64,000 nucleotides of DNA, taken from contig NZ_PUIA01000074.1 of assembly GCF_002967715.1 (NCBI RefSeq), positions 310,001 to 374,000 on the forward strand. Reading direction: 5' to 3'. This document shows positions 8,080 through 18,100 of the stretch, piece after piece; the stretch's first letter is position 1; every line of letters begins with the position of its first letter. The notes beneath the pieces were generated by a model. The model was not told the origin of the DNA and ran no database searches. It worked only from the letters and a program-made list of their open reading frames with translations. A program made the position numbers and the translations under genes. Source of the stretch: Blastopirellula marina. Its GTDB lineage: Bacteria; Planctomycetota; Planctomycetia; Pirellulales; Pirellulaceae.

Positions 8080-11058
8080 ATGAATTGCCACCCTATGGAA
8101 TCGACGCCCCCAACGGTCGCCCAACCTCTCGCCGCAGAATTCGATCAACTGCAATCCCAATTGAAGGGGCAACTGCACACCGGATCGCTGATGCGACGCC
8201 TTTACGCGACGGATGCTTCCGCCTACCAGCAGATGCCGCTCGCCGTAGCAATCCCCGAAACCACGGAAGATATTCGTCAACTCATCCTGTTCGCCGATCG
8301 CCACGGCGTCGGACTGATTCCTCGAACGGCCGGTACCTCTTTGGCCGGGCAGGTCGTCGGTGGCGGCATTGTGGTCGACGTTTCACGACACTTCACACAA
8401 GTACTCGAAATCGATCCAATCGAGAGAACGGTTTGGGTAGAGCCTGGCGTAATTCGTAATGAATTGAATCTAGCCCTCAAGCCTCATGGAATGTTATTCG
8501 GCCCGGAAACCTCGACCCAGAATCGGGCCATGATCGGTGGCATGGTGGGCAACAACTCTTGCGGCTCCAATTCAATCAAATATGGCAGCACGCGGGAACA
8601 CCTCTTGGAGATCGAAGGATTTCTCTCCGACGGGTCACATGTCACTTTTGGCCAACTGACGGTCGAAGAGTTCGATGCCAAATGTAATGGCCCCGCCTCG
8701 CTGGAAACAACGATCTACCAGCAGATCCGCGAAATGCTGTCTGATGAAGCGAACCGCCAGGAGATCGAACGGGAGTTTCCCAAACCCTCGATTCCACGAA
8801 GAAATACCGGCTACGCGATCGATCTGTTGATGGACGCTGAGGTTTTCGATCGCTCTACCACGAAGCAATTCAACTTCTGCAAGCTAATCGCCGGAAGTGA
8901 AGGCACACTTTTCTTCGCCACCCGGATCAAGTTGAACTGCCTGCCATTGCCGCCCCCGATCAGCGGTCTGATATGTGCCCACTTCGAGACTGTCGACGAG
9001 TCGCTCCGCGCGACACAGATTGCCGTTAAGCACGACTGCTATGCCTGCGAACTGATCGACCATTACATTTTAGAATGTACCGAACGAAGCATCGAACATC
9101 GAGAGAACCGATTCTTTGTACAGGGCAAGCCTGGTGCAATCATAGTAGTCGATATCCGCGGGCAGTCTCAGGCAGAAGTGCAGGGCGTGTGCGATCGCAT
9201 CATTTCCCAGATGCAAGCCGCCGGCCTTGGCTATGCGTATCCGGTGCTCTTCGGTGATGATACCGAAAGGATCTGGGACTTACGCAAGGCAGGGCTGGGT
9301 CTACTGGGTAATATGCCTGGCGATGCGAAGCCGGCTCCGGTGGTGGAAGATACCTGTGTTGATGTAGACGACTTGCCAGAGTACATCGCCGAGTTCAATC
9401 GACGACTCAAAGAACGATTCGGGCTCGATTGCGTTCACTACGCCCACGCAGGCAGCGGTGAAATCCATCTTCGCCCTGTGATCAACCTCAAAACACCCGA
9501 AGGGAATCAGCAATTTCGCAAAGTCGCCCAAACGATCGCAGAACTGGTAAAGCACTACCGAGGTTCACTCAGCGGCGAACATGGCGACGGACGTTTGCGG
9601 GGTGAGTTTCTCAAGCAAATGATCGGTGCGCGAAACTACGAACTTGTGCGTCAGGTCAAACAAACCTGGGACCCCAAGGGAGTCTTCAACCCCAACAAAA
9701 TCGTCAATACGCCACCGATGAACACGTCGCTTCGGTATACACCAGGGCAGAAGACGAAACAGCCGAAGACGTTGTTTGACTTCTCGGCGAACTTTGGCAT
9801 CTTGGGGGCGGCCGAGATGTGCAACGGTTCTGGCGACTGTCGGAAAACGGAACTGAGCGGTGGGACTATGTGCCCTAGCTATATGGCCACACGCGACGAA
9901 AAGCACACAACGCGTGCGCGGGCCAACACGCTTCGCCAGATCATCATGGACTCAGACGCTGCCAATCCGCTCGACAGCGATGAGATTAAAGAGGTGATGG
10001 ACCTTTGTCTTTCCTGCAAAGGGTGCAAGAAGGAATGTCCTTCGACCGTTGACATGGCCAAACTAAAGGCCGAGTTTCAGCAGCACTACTACGATGCTCA
10101 CGGCGTGCCAAGACGGGCAAGGCTGATCGCAGACTTCTTTAACAAACAGAAGCTGGCAGCAAGGCTACCTTGGCTTTGGAATTTGATGTTTGGGACGCCT
10201 GCGATTCGGAAGCAGCTCAATTATCTGACTGGGTTTCATCCCGACCGTACAATTCCGCTTCTGCCTAATCAAACTCTGTCCACTTGGCACGCCAAGCACA
10301 AGCCACACAAAAATGCGGGAAACGTTGGGCGGGTTCTCTTCTTCAACGATGAATTTACCAATTTCCATGATCCTAAGATCGGTATCGCCGCGATCAACCT
10401 GCTTGAGCACTTAGGTTATGACGTCGCGGTCGCCCCAATTGAGGAGAGTGGTCGCACCTGGCTGTCCAAAGGGATGCTGCGCGAGGCCAAGCAAAGAATT
10501 GACTACAACTTGCAAGTGTTGAAGGGGGCAATGCGCGACGGAATTCGCATGATTGGAGTCGAACCTTCCGCGATTCTGACCTTTCGCGACGAGACGATGG
10601 AGTTGGCTGAACCAGAATTACGACCGATCGCCCACGAGATTGCTCCGCGTTGTTTGATGTTTGAAGAGTTCTTTCAACAAGAGATGCAGGCCGGCAAAAT
10701 CACAGCAGATTCGTTTACCGATCAAGCCAAGTCGATTCACCTGCACGGGCACTGCTTTCAAAAGGCGCTTGCAGGCCAATCGGCAAGTATTGCGGCACTC
10801 AACCTACCCAGAAACTACACTGTCAAAACCATCCCCAGCGGATGCTGTGGAATGGCAGGGTCCTTCGGCTATGAAACAGAGCACTACGACGTGTCGATGA
10901 AGATCGGCGAGTTAGTACTCTTTCCCCGCATACGCGAGCTGCCGTCCGACGTATTGCTGGCCGCCCCAGGCACCTCTTGCCGGCATCAAATCCATGATGG
11001 GACTCGGCGCAAGGCGATGCATCCGGCTGAGATACTTTGGGAAGCCTTACAGAAATGA
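8080..11058 (+). CDS. FAD-linked oxidase / Fe-S oxidoreductase fusion (YdiJ / D-2-hydroxyacid dehydrogenase type)
   Basis: 992-residue fusion of a GlcD-like FAD dehydrogenase with a GlcF-like iron-sulfur unit, probably oxidising a D-2-hydroxyacid (lactate, glycolate or 2-hydroxyglutarate) and passing electrons to the membrane quinone pool. The FAD-binding region is at about 45-230, with RTAGTSLAGQ and GPETSTQNRAMIGGMVGNNS; the FAD-oxidase C-terminal region is at about 240-540 (HYAHAGSGEIHLRP, SGEHGDGRLRGE). Cysteines for Fe-S clusters lie near 587-602 and in CLSCKGCKKECP (about 642-652). CCG-type motifs HGHCFQKAL (about 888) and SGCCGMAGSFG (about 920) end the protein. No good ribosome site precedes the ATG at 8080; the ATG at 8095 is equally possible. 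It is transcribed away from pncB. The exact substrate cannot be read from sequence. Confidence 0.88.
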   Translation: MNCHPMESTPPTVAQPLAAEFDQLQSQLKGQLHTGSLMRRLYATDASAYQQMPLAVAIPETTEDIRQLILFADRHGVGLIPRTAGTSLAGQVVGGGIVVDVSRHFTQVLEIDPIERTVWVEPGVIRNELNLALKPHGMLFGPETSTQNRAMIGGMVGNNSCGSNSIKYGSTREHLLEIEGFLSDGSHVTFGQLTVEEFDAKCNGPASLETTIYQQIREMLSDEANRQEIEREFPKPSIPRRNTGYAIDLLMDAEVFDRSTTKQFNFCKLIAGSEGTLFFATRIKLNCLPLPPPISGLICAHFETVDESLRATQIAVKHDCYACELIDHYILECTERSIEHRENRFFVQGKPGAIIVVDIRGQSQAEVQGVCDRIISQMQAAGLGYAYPVLFGDDTERIWDLRKAGLGLLGNMPGDAKPAPVVEDTCVDVDDLPEYIAEFNRRLKERFGLDCVHYAHAGSGEIHLRPVINLKTPEGNQQFRKVAQTIAELVKHYRGSLSGEHGDGRLRGEFLKQMIGARNYELVRQVKQTWDPKGVFNPNKIVNTPPMNTSLRYTPGQKTKQPKTLFDFSANFGILGAAEMCNGSGDCRKTELSGGTMCPSYMATRDEKHTTRARANTLRQIIMDSDAANPLDSDEIKEVMDLCLSCKGCKKECPSTVDMAKLKAEFQQHYYDAHGVPRRARLIADFFNKQKLAARLPWLWNLMFGTPAIRKQLNYLTGFHPDRTIPLLPNQTLSTWHAKHKPHKNAGNVGRVLFFNDEFTNFHDPKIGIAAINLLEHLGYDVAVAPIEESGRTWLSKGMLREAKQRIDYNLQVLKGAMRDGIRMIGVEPSAILTFRDETMELAEPELRPIAHEIAPRCLMFEEFFQQEMQAGKITADSFTDQAKSIHLHGHCFQKALAGQSASIAALNLPRNYTVKTIPSGCCGMAGSFGYETEHYDVSMKIGELVLFPRIRELPSDVLLAAPGTSCRHQIHDGTRRKAMHPAEILWEALQK

Positions 11059-11356
11059 CCCCAGTTTCGGCGCAAAAATACTCAATTTGATCAGATTCTA
11101 TTCGAATTTTGTCATCGGGCTTTTGCGATTTTGTTGCAATTGACACCCATGATTCAGAAATATCCCGCGTTATCTACAGGAAAAGTTCAATAGCGCGATC
11201 TATCACCTAAATTCGCAAACTCTTGCAACGAATTCACGTTTGCCTAGAATTAGCGCACACCCCATGACCATCATTGTTCATTGCCTCTCTGTTTCTCCCT
11301 CCACCTAACTACCTTATGTAAACCCCGTTTCCGCAAGGGGTCTCAAAGCACAACGA
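11059..11356. other. Intergenic region without a recognised gene
   Basis: 298 bases, AT-richer than the surrounding genes. A short inverted repeat ACCCC / GGGGT (about 11323-11341) lies just before the next gene without a T-run, so I do not call it a terminator. I see no convincing promoter or RNA gene. Confidence 0.4.
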
Positions 11357-12760
11357 ATGAAACTGTCGCTTGCTCTATCCTTATGTCTGTTCGGTATTTC
11401 ATCTGGTCTGGTGTTTGCGGCCGAAGTTGATTTTGCGAAGGACGTCGCACCAATCCTGGAAACGAATTGCGTATCGTGCCACTCGGGCGACGAGCCAGCT
11501 GGGGACTATCTACTGACTTCGAAAGAAAATGCCTTCGAGTCTGGCAGCGGTGGAGCGATCCTTCCCGAGTCGCCCGAAGACAGCATGTTTTACACGATGA
11601 CGGTACTCCCTCGGACCGACGAGCTACTGATGCCACCACTACGCTCAGGTGGGCCGCTTTCCAAGAGCGAAACCGAAACGCTCAAGATCTGGATTGCCGA
11701 AGGTGCCAAGTGGCCCGAAGACATGACACTCAAGGCCCGTGCGAAAGAAGGCCCCAAGTTCGCGACTCCGGATGACTTTGAACTGGTAAAGCAGATACAT
11801 GCCAAGATTGTCGCCCAGGCCAAGAAGGAGCAGGGAGACCCGGCAAACTATAAGAACACGATTCCTGTCACCGAGGTGCAGTATGAAATGATCGCCATCC
11901 CAGGTGGCGAGTTTGTCATGGGCAGCCCCGCGACCGAAGAACTACGTCGCCCAGAAGAAGGCCCGCAAACCAAAGTCACCGTCGATCCATTCTGGATGGG
12001 TAAGTGCGAGGTGACTTGGGATGAGTACGAACCGTTTATGATCACCCAGGTCGATCGCCGAAAAGATGGTTCGCGCATTGATTACGATGCCAATGCCCAC
12101 ACGATTGTCGATGCTGTCAGCCAGCCAACGCCACCTTACACCGAGATGAGCTTCGGGATGGGGCAGCATGGCTATCCTGCCATCAGCATGACACAGCACG
12201 CGGCGAACAAGTACTGCCAGTGGCTTAGTGCCCAGACAGGGCATTTTTATCGTCTACCGACCGAGGCAGAATGGGAGCACGCCTGTCGGGCTGGCACGAC
12301 GACCGCTTATTCTTTCGGTGATGATCCGGAAAAGCTATTCGACTACGCGTGGTTCTACGACAACGCGAACGAGAAGTACCAAAAGGTCGGCCTCAAGAAA
12401 GCCAATCCATGGGGTCTACACGATATGCACGGCAATGTCATGGAATGGTGCGCCGATCAGTATGTGCCAGATTACTTTGAAAAGATTCAAAGCTCGACCA
12501 AGAACCCGTTCATCAAGCCCGTAAGCCTGTATCCGCGAAGCGTTCGCGGTGGCGGATGGGACGATGATCCAGATCGACTTCGCAGTGCGGCGCGGCGCGG
12601 TAGTGAAGCAGCCTGGAAACAGCAAGACCCACAACTTCCCAAGAGTATCTGGTACCACACCGATGCTCAGCAGCTAGGCTTCCGCATTGTTCGCCCCGTG
12701 AAGGTTCCCTCGCCAGAGGAAATGTATTTCTACTGGAACAGTGCGAAAGACGTCTTCTAA
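11357..12760 (+). CDS. Secreted cytochrome-c-like / formylglycine-generating-enzyme-like (SUMF1) fusion
   Basis: 467 residues. A signal peptide (1-21, ending VFAA) is followed by a planctomycete cytochrome-C-like segment with CVSCH at about 38-42. The FGE/SUMF1 fold covers about 175-450: MIAIPGGEFVMGSP, FWMGKCEVTWDEYEPF, RLPTEAEWEHACRAGT, NPWGLHDMHGNVMEWCAD and SVRGGGWDDDPDRLRSAAR. True FGEs carry two catalytic cysteines in the region after RGGSW; here it reads GGGWDDDPDRLR with none. The protein is thus unlikely to activate sulfatases and more likely binds ligand or has another role. The ribosome site is weak (AAGGGG about 15 bases before the ATG). The next gene, 55 bases on, is probably in the same operon. 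Confidence 0.85.
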   Translation: MKLSLALSLCLFGISSGLVFAAEVDFAKDVAPILETNCVSCHSGDEPAGDYLLTSKENAFESGSGGAILPESPEDSMFYTMTVLPRTDELLMPPLRSGGPLSKSETETLKIWIAEGAKWPEDMTLKARAKEGPKFATPDDFELVKQIHAKIVAQAKKEQGDPANYKNTIPVTEVQYEMIAIPGGEFVMGSPATEELRRPEEGPQTKVTVDPFWMGKCEVTWDEYEPFMITQVDRRKDGSRIDYDANAHTIVDAVSQPTPPYTEMSFGMGQHGYPAISMTQHAANKYCQWLSAQTGHFYRLPTEAEWEHACRAGTTTAYSFGDDPEKLFDYAWFYDNANEKYQKVGLKKANPWGLHDMHGNVMEWCADQYVPDYFEKIQSSTKNPFIKPVSLYPRSVRGGGWDDDPDRLRSAARRGSEAAWKQQDPQLPKSIWYHTDAQQLGFRIVRPVKVPSPEEMYFYWNSAKDVF

Positions 12761-12815
12761 ACTTCACTGCTCTTATTAATCCCCAACTCCTACCCGACTA
12801 TTCACAGGACCTACA

Positions 12816-14198
12816 ATGAGCGAACGACTGCAAACGAAAAACAATCGCCGCGACTTTATCAAGATGGCCGGCGCGGCTTCTGCTCTGAGTGCTTTCGCTG
12901 TGCCCCATGTTCACGCGGAAGAAAAAGAAATTGGCAAGATTCAAGTCGCACTGATCGGCTGTGGTGGTCGTGGAACCGGTGCCGCTGCCGACTCGCTGAA
13001 CGTCCCATCCGGCTGCACCAAGCTCGTCGCATTGGCCGACGTTTTCCAGCATCGTCTGGATGGTAGCTACAACGCCCTGAATCGCACTTTCCAAGAAAAC
13101 AAAGATAAGGTTGATGTCCCTAAAGAACGGCAGTTCGTCGGCTTTGAAGCTTACAAGCAAGCGATGGACGCACTGAACCCAGGCGACATCGTTATTCTCG
13201 CTACGCCGCTTGCCTTCCGCTGGGTCCACTATCAATATGCCATCGACAAGGGCTTGAACGTCTTCATGGAAAAGCCGGTCATCGCAGATGGTCCGAGCGC
13301 CAAGAAGATGATCGCATTGGCAGAATTGGCTGACCAAAAGAACATCAAGTCGGCAGTCGGCCTGATGGTGCGTCACTGCCGTGGTCGGCAAGAACTCCAC
13401 GACCGCATCCAGAATGGCGAAATCGGTGATATCGTCTGCATGCGCGCCTACCGTATGCACGGCCCGGTCGCATCGGCGTTCAGCACTCCGAAGCCAGAAG
13501 ACAAATCGGAAGTTATGTACCAGATCGAACGCTTCCACAGCTTCCTGTGGGCCAGCGGCGGCTGCTTCAGCGACTTCTACATTCACCAGATTGACGAAAC
13601 TTCGTGGATGAAGAATGCCTGGCCCGTCAAAGCTCAGGCTCTTGGTGGACGCCACTATCGTGGCGAATTCATCGATCAAAACTTCGATACCTATGCGGTC
13701 GAATACACCTACCCCGATGGCTCGAAGCTGTTCTTCAATGGTCGCACCATGCTTGGCTGTCGCAACGACATGTCGAGCGTTGTCCACGGTAGCAAGGGCT
13801 CAGCGATTGTTAGCACCTCGGGTCACACGCCAGGCAAGGTTCGCACATTCAATGGACAGAACCAAAATCGCCGCGAAGTGATTTGGGCCTATCCGCAGCC
13901 CGAACAAAACCCATACCAACTGGAATGGAATGACTTTGTTGATGCGATCGTCAACGATCAGCCATACAATGAAGTCCATCGTGGTGTTCAGGCAAGCCTG
14001 GTAACCAGTATGGGGCGCATGGCAGCTCACACAGGCCAGGAAATTACCTACGAACAAATGCTCCATTGCGAGCAAGAGTTCGCCCCGAACGTCGACAAAC
14101 TTACCGCCGACGGGCCGGCCCCTGTGATGCCAAATGAAGAAGGCAAATACCCAGTTCCAATGCCAGGTCAGAATCGCGACGTCGAATACGTGGTGTAA
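12816..14198 (+). CDS. Tat-exported Gfo/Idh/MocA-family oxidoreductase
   Basis: 460 residues. A Tat signal is visible at 8-35 (NNRRDFIKMAGAASALSAF, cleavage near HVHA). The NAD(P)-binding Rossmann start follows (VALIGCGGRGTGAA at about 45-58). The family motif EKP occurs in NVFMEKPVIAD at about 152. Family members oxidise or reduce sugars and their derivatives; planctomycetes carry many exported copies used on polysaccharide-derived compounds. It follows the FGE-like gene at a 55-base distance and is closed by a strong terminator. The substrate is unknown. Confidence 0.88.
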   Translation: MSERLQTKNNRRDFIKMAGAASALSAFAVPHVHAEEKEIGKIQVALIGCGGRGTGAAADSLNVPSGCTKLVALADVFQHRLDGSYNALNRTFQENKDKVDVPKERQFVGFEAYKQAMDALNPGDIVILATPLAFRWVHYQYAIDKGLNVFMEKPVIADGPSAKKMIALAELADQKNIKSAVGLMVRHCRGRQELHDRIQNGEIGDIVCMRAYRMHGPVASAFSTPKPEDKSEVMYQIERFHSFLWASGGCFSDFYIHQIDETSWMKNAWPVKAQALGGRHYRGEFIDQNFDTYAVEYTYPDGSKLFFNGRTMLGCRNDMSSVVHGSKGSAIVSTSGHTPGKVRTFNGQNQNRREVIWAYPQPEQNPYQLEWNDFVDAIVNDQPYNEVHRGVQASLVTSMGRMAAHTGQEITYEQMLHCEQEFAPNVDKLTADGPAPVMPNEEGKYPVPMPGQNRDVEYVV

Positions 14199-14222
14199 CC
14201 TACAAGTCACACGCGAATTGCG

Positions 14223-14258
14223 AAAGCGTTTCAATCATTCGATTGGAACGCTTTTTTT
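14223..14258 (+). terminator. Rho-independent terminator after the Gfo/Idh oxidoreductase
   Basis: A 14-base stem (14223-14236 with 14241-14254, one G-U pair) and ATTC loop, with a run of seven Ts at 14252-14258. It lies 25 bases past the stop of the preceding gene. Confidence 0.9.
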
Positions 14259-14341
14259 GTGCGCCAATTGTTTGCTACATGCTTACCGGCAACGATAAAG
14301 TACAAGATGTCTTGGTCAGACCTGAAATGAAGGAAGTTGCC

Positions 14342-15193
14342 ATGGAACCATTCGGATCAACAATGATCGAGCCAGCAGAAGATCATGGTTCCGATTGGGG
14401 CACTCCAGAACGAAAGCCTGTCAATGTGATTTTGGTGATCGGAACAATTCTCGCTTGCTGGGCACTCGCAATGTTTGGCCCATTGAGCATTTTCTTTCCG
14501 CTACTTGCTATCGGTGTGATTCTGCACCTTCTAAGCAAGCGACAATTGCTGGCAGCGTTTTCGATTGTTGCGTTTTCGCCGTTCATGCTTGCAGTTTTCA
14601 TAGCAACTGTCAGCTATGCCACCGGTACGGCAACGCTGCAGGGAATGGGGTATCCAGGCAATGGTTATTTCAATGTAGATCCGACGAGCCGATGCCTCCG
14701 CTCCAACGGTGGATGCTGTGTTTCGGGGAACGAATGGGTATTCATCCTGCCGAATAACATGACAGTCACCGCATTGTCTGTAACGTTGGGACCGATGGCT
14801 GGCAGCTATCGTGGGTCTTATCCAACGGAAGCCGAGGCCAAGCAGGCCATTCAGACTGGCAATGAGGTTGCTGAGAAGGATCTACGCGCCGGTTTCTTCG
14901 CTATAGATGGGTACAACGTCAAGCTCGACGAAGGAGTCGGCTCGCGTTTACTCGAGAGGCTCCACTACGACTTTATCTACAAAGAACCCAAACCGCCCAT
15001 TACCGCCGCGATCTACGACCAGGACTGCTTTATTCTCCGCATTCCCGTCGCTCAAAATTGGGATACTAAAAATCCCTCGGCGGCTATCGCGTTAATCTCT
15101 TCGGAAAAGGGACGCCCCTTTGCATTCTATGCAGAGGGAGATTATCACCAACCTTTCCCACCGGTGACATGGAATAGGTCCCCTGACGAGTAA
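14342..15193 (+). CDS. Hypothetical membrane protein
   Basis: 283 residues from the ATG at 14342, chosen because AGGAAG lies five bases upstream; ATGs at 14279 and 14327 are in frame, and the open frame reaches back into the terminator. Two or three hydrophobic segments lie at about 22-85 (VNVILVIGTILACWALAMF, IFFPLLAIGVILHLL, LAAFSIVAFSPFMLAVFIA). A 190-residue soluble part follows, with a Cys-containing stretch (SRCLRSNGGCCVSGNEW) and a basic/Tyr-rich end. I do not recognise the family. The terminator upstream isolates it from the preceding operon; it converges on the PVC haem gene. Confidence 0.6.
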   Translation: MEPFGSTMIEPAEDHGSDWGTPERKPVNVILVIGTILACWALAMFGPLSIFFPLLAIGVILHLLSKRQLLAAFSIVAFSPFMLAVFIATVSYATGTATLQGMGYPGNGYFNVDPTSRCLRSNGGCCVSGNEWVFILPNNMTVTALSVTLGPMAGSYRGSYPTEAEAKQAIQTGNEVAEKDLRAGFFAIDGYNVKLDEGVGSRLLERLHYDFIYKEPKPPITAAIYDQDCFILRIPVAQNWDTKNPSAAIALISSEKGRPFAFYAEGDYHQPFPPVTWNRSPDE

Positions 15194-15196
15194 TCT

Positions 15197-18100
15197 TTAC
15201 TCCGACATATTCGTCTTTTGGGTCTCCAGGAAACGCAAGAGATCAAGCAGTTCGGACTGAGGAATCTGCTCGACAAAGTTGCCCGGCATCAAAGACAAAG
15301 GTGACTGTTTGCGAAGTTCGATATCACTCTGTGGTATCCGAACTTCCTTCCCTTCGGCATTGGCAAGCACGAGAACTTCCCCTTCTTCGCGTCGCGGCAG
15401 TCCTGAGACGACCTGCCCGTCGATCGTTTGAATGAGCACTGTCTTGAACGCCGCATCTACATTGCGGCTGGGTGCCAAGATGTCTTCCACGATTCGCTCT
15501 AGTGGCCGATTGCCGATTCCGTCGAGTTGAGGCCCGATCAGATTGCCCTGGTCGCCGATCTTATGACACGCGGCACATCGCTTCTCGAAAGACTTCGCTC
15601 CAGCTTCTACCGATGGTTGGCTGGAAGTGTAAATCGCTCGAATCTTCTCGATCGTAACTTGCTCTTGATCCGAAAGGGATGGCAACCCCGAAGTTAGCTT
15701 GGCGATTCGTTCCTGCAGCCCTGATGATTGAACCACAGCAGCAGTTTCCTGCTGCCACTTGGGATTCTGCAGCACATACGGAGAGGCTTTCCCATGTTCG
15801 ATCGCATCCAGCAAGGCACTTATACCTTCCTTGCTATTTCCAAGAGCAAAAGCAAACTCCGATTGTTGCTCAGTCGTCGAGTTCTTCAGTTGCTCTACGA
15901 GCGAGCGGAGTACCTTGGCATTCGTCTGCCGTCCGAGAAGTTGAATTGTTCTCTGTCGTTGGGAAGGCACAAGGTCTGTTTTCAGCAACCAATTCACCAG
16001 ATTATCGGATAACACGTCACCGCGTCCCAATTGCTGCAAGGTTTCTGCGATCGAGATTCGCGATTCCCAATCTAAAGTAGAATCCGCGAGAAATTCTACT
16101 AATCGAGACTCCGCTGAAGTCAATCGGAAGTCTCTTACCATTTGCAATAGATCGGCCTTAGACGCCCCTGTCTCTTGAAGAGGCAAAGCAGGCACTTCCG
16201 GCGAAAAGTCGCGCACCGCGATCCAGGCGTAGGCCGCGGCGGAATTCCCGTCAACCACTTCCACGTATCCAGGCTTTCCAGCATGCTCGCCGGTTGAAAG
16301 TGCATAGTGCGAGGCAACATCATTTCGAGGGACTGTCTGCTGAGCAATCACTTGGTTTCCATCTGCCAGCAAGACGCGAATAAGGTTCGATTCAGGACTC
16401 TTCGCCCCCGGTAGCCCATCCTGGCCACACAGCCAAAATTGAATCTCCTTTGGTAATGGAAAACTACGGCTGCGGAGAATGCCCGTTTGTTGCTCTCCGT
16501 GGACGATGCTATCCAGAAAAGAACGCGTTTCGCCTGATGTGGTCGTGCGGTCTCGTAGTGCCCACGGATTGATCGCTAATGCCGCTTCTCCGCGAATTGG
16601 ATGGAGCGTCCATGCTTCCGGGCTTGCTAACTCTGCGGAGAGAACGCTCCAAAGGCGTTCGGCCCAGGCACGTGCAAGTGGGTTATCGAATGCACGTCGG
16701 CCCGCCTCTTGTTCGGCGTGGCTAAACTGACTCAAAACCGAAAGTTGACTCCACGCAGGAGAATCTTTCGTTAACTCGACGATTCTCTCGAGCATCCTGG
16801 AATCATTTAGACTGGCCGCTTGTCGGGCAACTCGCCGCAGAATCTCCCAATCTATCGAACTGCTATCGGTCCGCAAGATAAGCCACTGCGCTGCCGGCTC
16901 CGTCTCAGACACTTTCGCAATGGAAGTCAATTGCCCTGCTTCCTCATCGCTCCATTTATGAGAGCCAAGTAAAGCAACGAGTTCAGCCGAACGAAAGTGC
17001 TCGCGAAGTGCCAGTCGAATCACATAATCGAGGTGCGTATCTTCGGCTGGATTTTGCTTCCAAGCTAATAGTATCGGTCGCACATTGGCAGCATCGGGGT
17101 GGCGTCCCAGGGCATCGACAGCGGCTCGAACGACAAACGCATCTCGATCCTTTAACGCTTCACGGACAATGCCATAGTCCATTTCAGTCCAGACCTCGCG
17201 CTCGGCCAAGGCCTTGATCAAGTGAACACGCACCAGTCTATCTGAGTGGCCAGCAAAGCGTTCGATCTCGTCCTTAGTCAGTCCTTTGATTCGCTCCAAC
17301 ACCCACAGCGCATGGGCCAATTGACGCGGGCTTGCCTGATCGCGGATCGACTCGATTATCAATACAGCCGCATCCGAGTATTGGCTCACTAACAGGTTGG
17401 TCGCCTTGGTACGAACCAGCAAGTTTGTACTGTCCAGTTGCGCTACTAACTCGCTAACGGATTGTGTAGTCAGGTCTGTTGCCGAGGCAAGCGGTTGCGA
17501 GGAGTCGTCATCTCCGCTGTAAACAATTCGCCAGACGCGTCCATGGGTTCGATCGCGATCCGGATGATCGAGAGGAGACTCGTAATGCCCGATAATCGGA
17601 TTATAGAAGTCGGCCACATAGAGCGCTCCGTCTGGCCCCATGATGACATCGACCGGACGGAACCAGGTATCGTCACACCGAACCATGTCTGGCTGCGTAT
17701 CGACCTGATAGGTGGAACCAAATTGCTTTAGTTGGTCACGATGAATGACTTGTGATACCGGATTACAGATGAAGAGGTTATCGCGGTACGCCTGGGGAAA
17801 ATGCTCCGCCGCGTAGTAGGCGGGACCACAGATCCCCGTCGATCCATGATTGTGGTTGATCATCGTTGGGCCAAATCCAAGTGCATCCGGCTTAGCCCCG
17901 AAGTGAGGATACTTGGCACCTCGCAACAGCTGGTAAACCGGCATCGAGTGGCAATCGGCATCGTATAGATTCCCAAGCGGGTCAAAGGTCATACCAAAGG
18001 GGTTAACCTGGCCGAATGTAAACGCTTCAAACCGGCTGCCGTCAGCCTTAAAACGATAAGTATTTCCCGACTGCATGTGGGTCATATTACCTTGGCCGTC

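Noticed and set aside
7860-8081. N-terminal extension of pncB
   Set aside because: It covers the promoter and operator, lacks family similarity, and the ATG at 7859 has a good ribosome site.
11323-11341. Possible terminator ACCCC / GGGGT
   Set aside because: Stem of only five pairs, ten-base loop and no T-run; it lies just before a gene start.
12798-13787. Long open frame (329 codons) on the minus strand
   Set aside because: It is antisense to the well-supported Gfo/Idh oxidoreductase and has no recognisable domain.
14243-14341. Upstream start for the small membrane protein
   Set aside because: The first codons lie inside the terminator stem of the preceding gene; the ATG at 14342 has the only good ribosome site.
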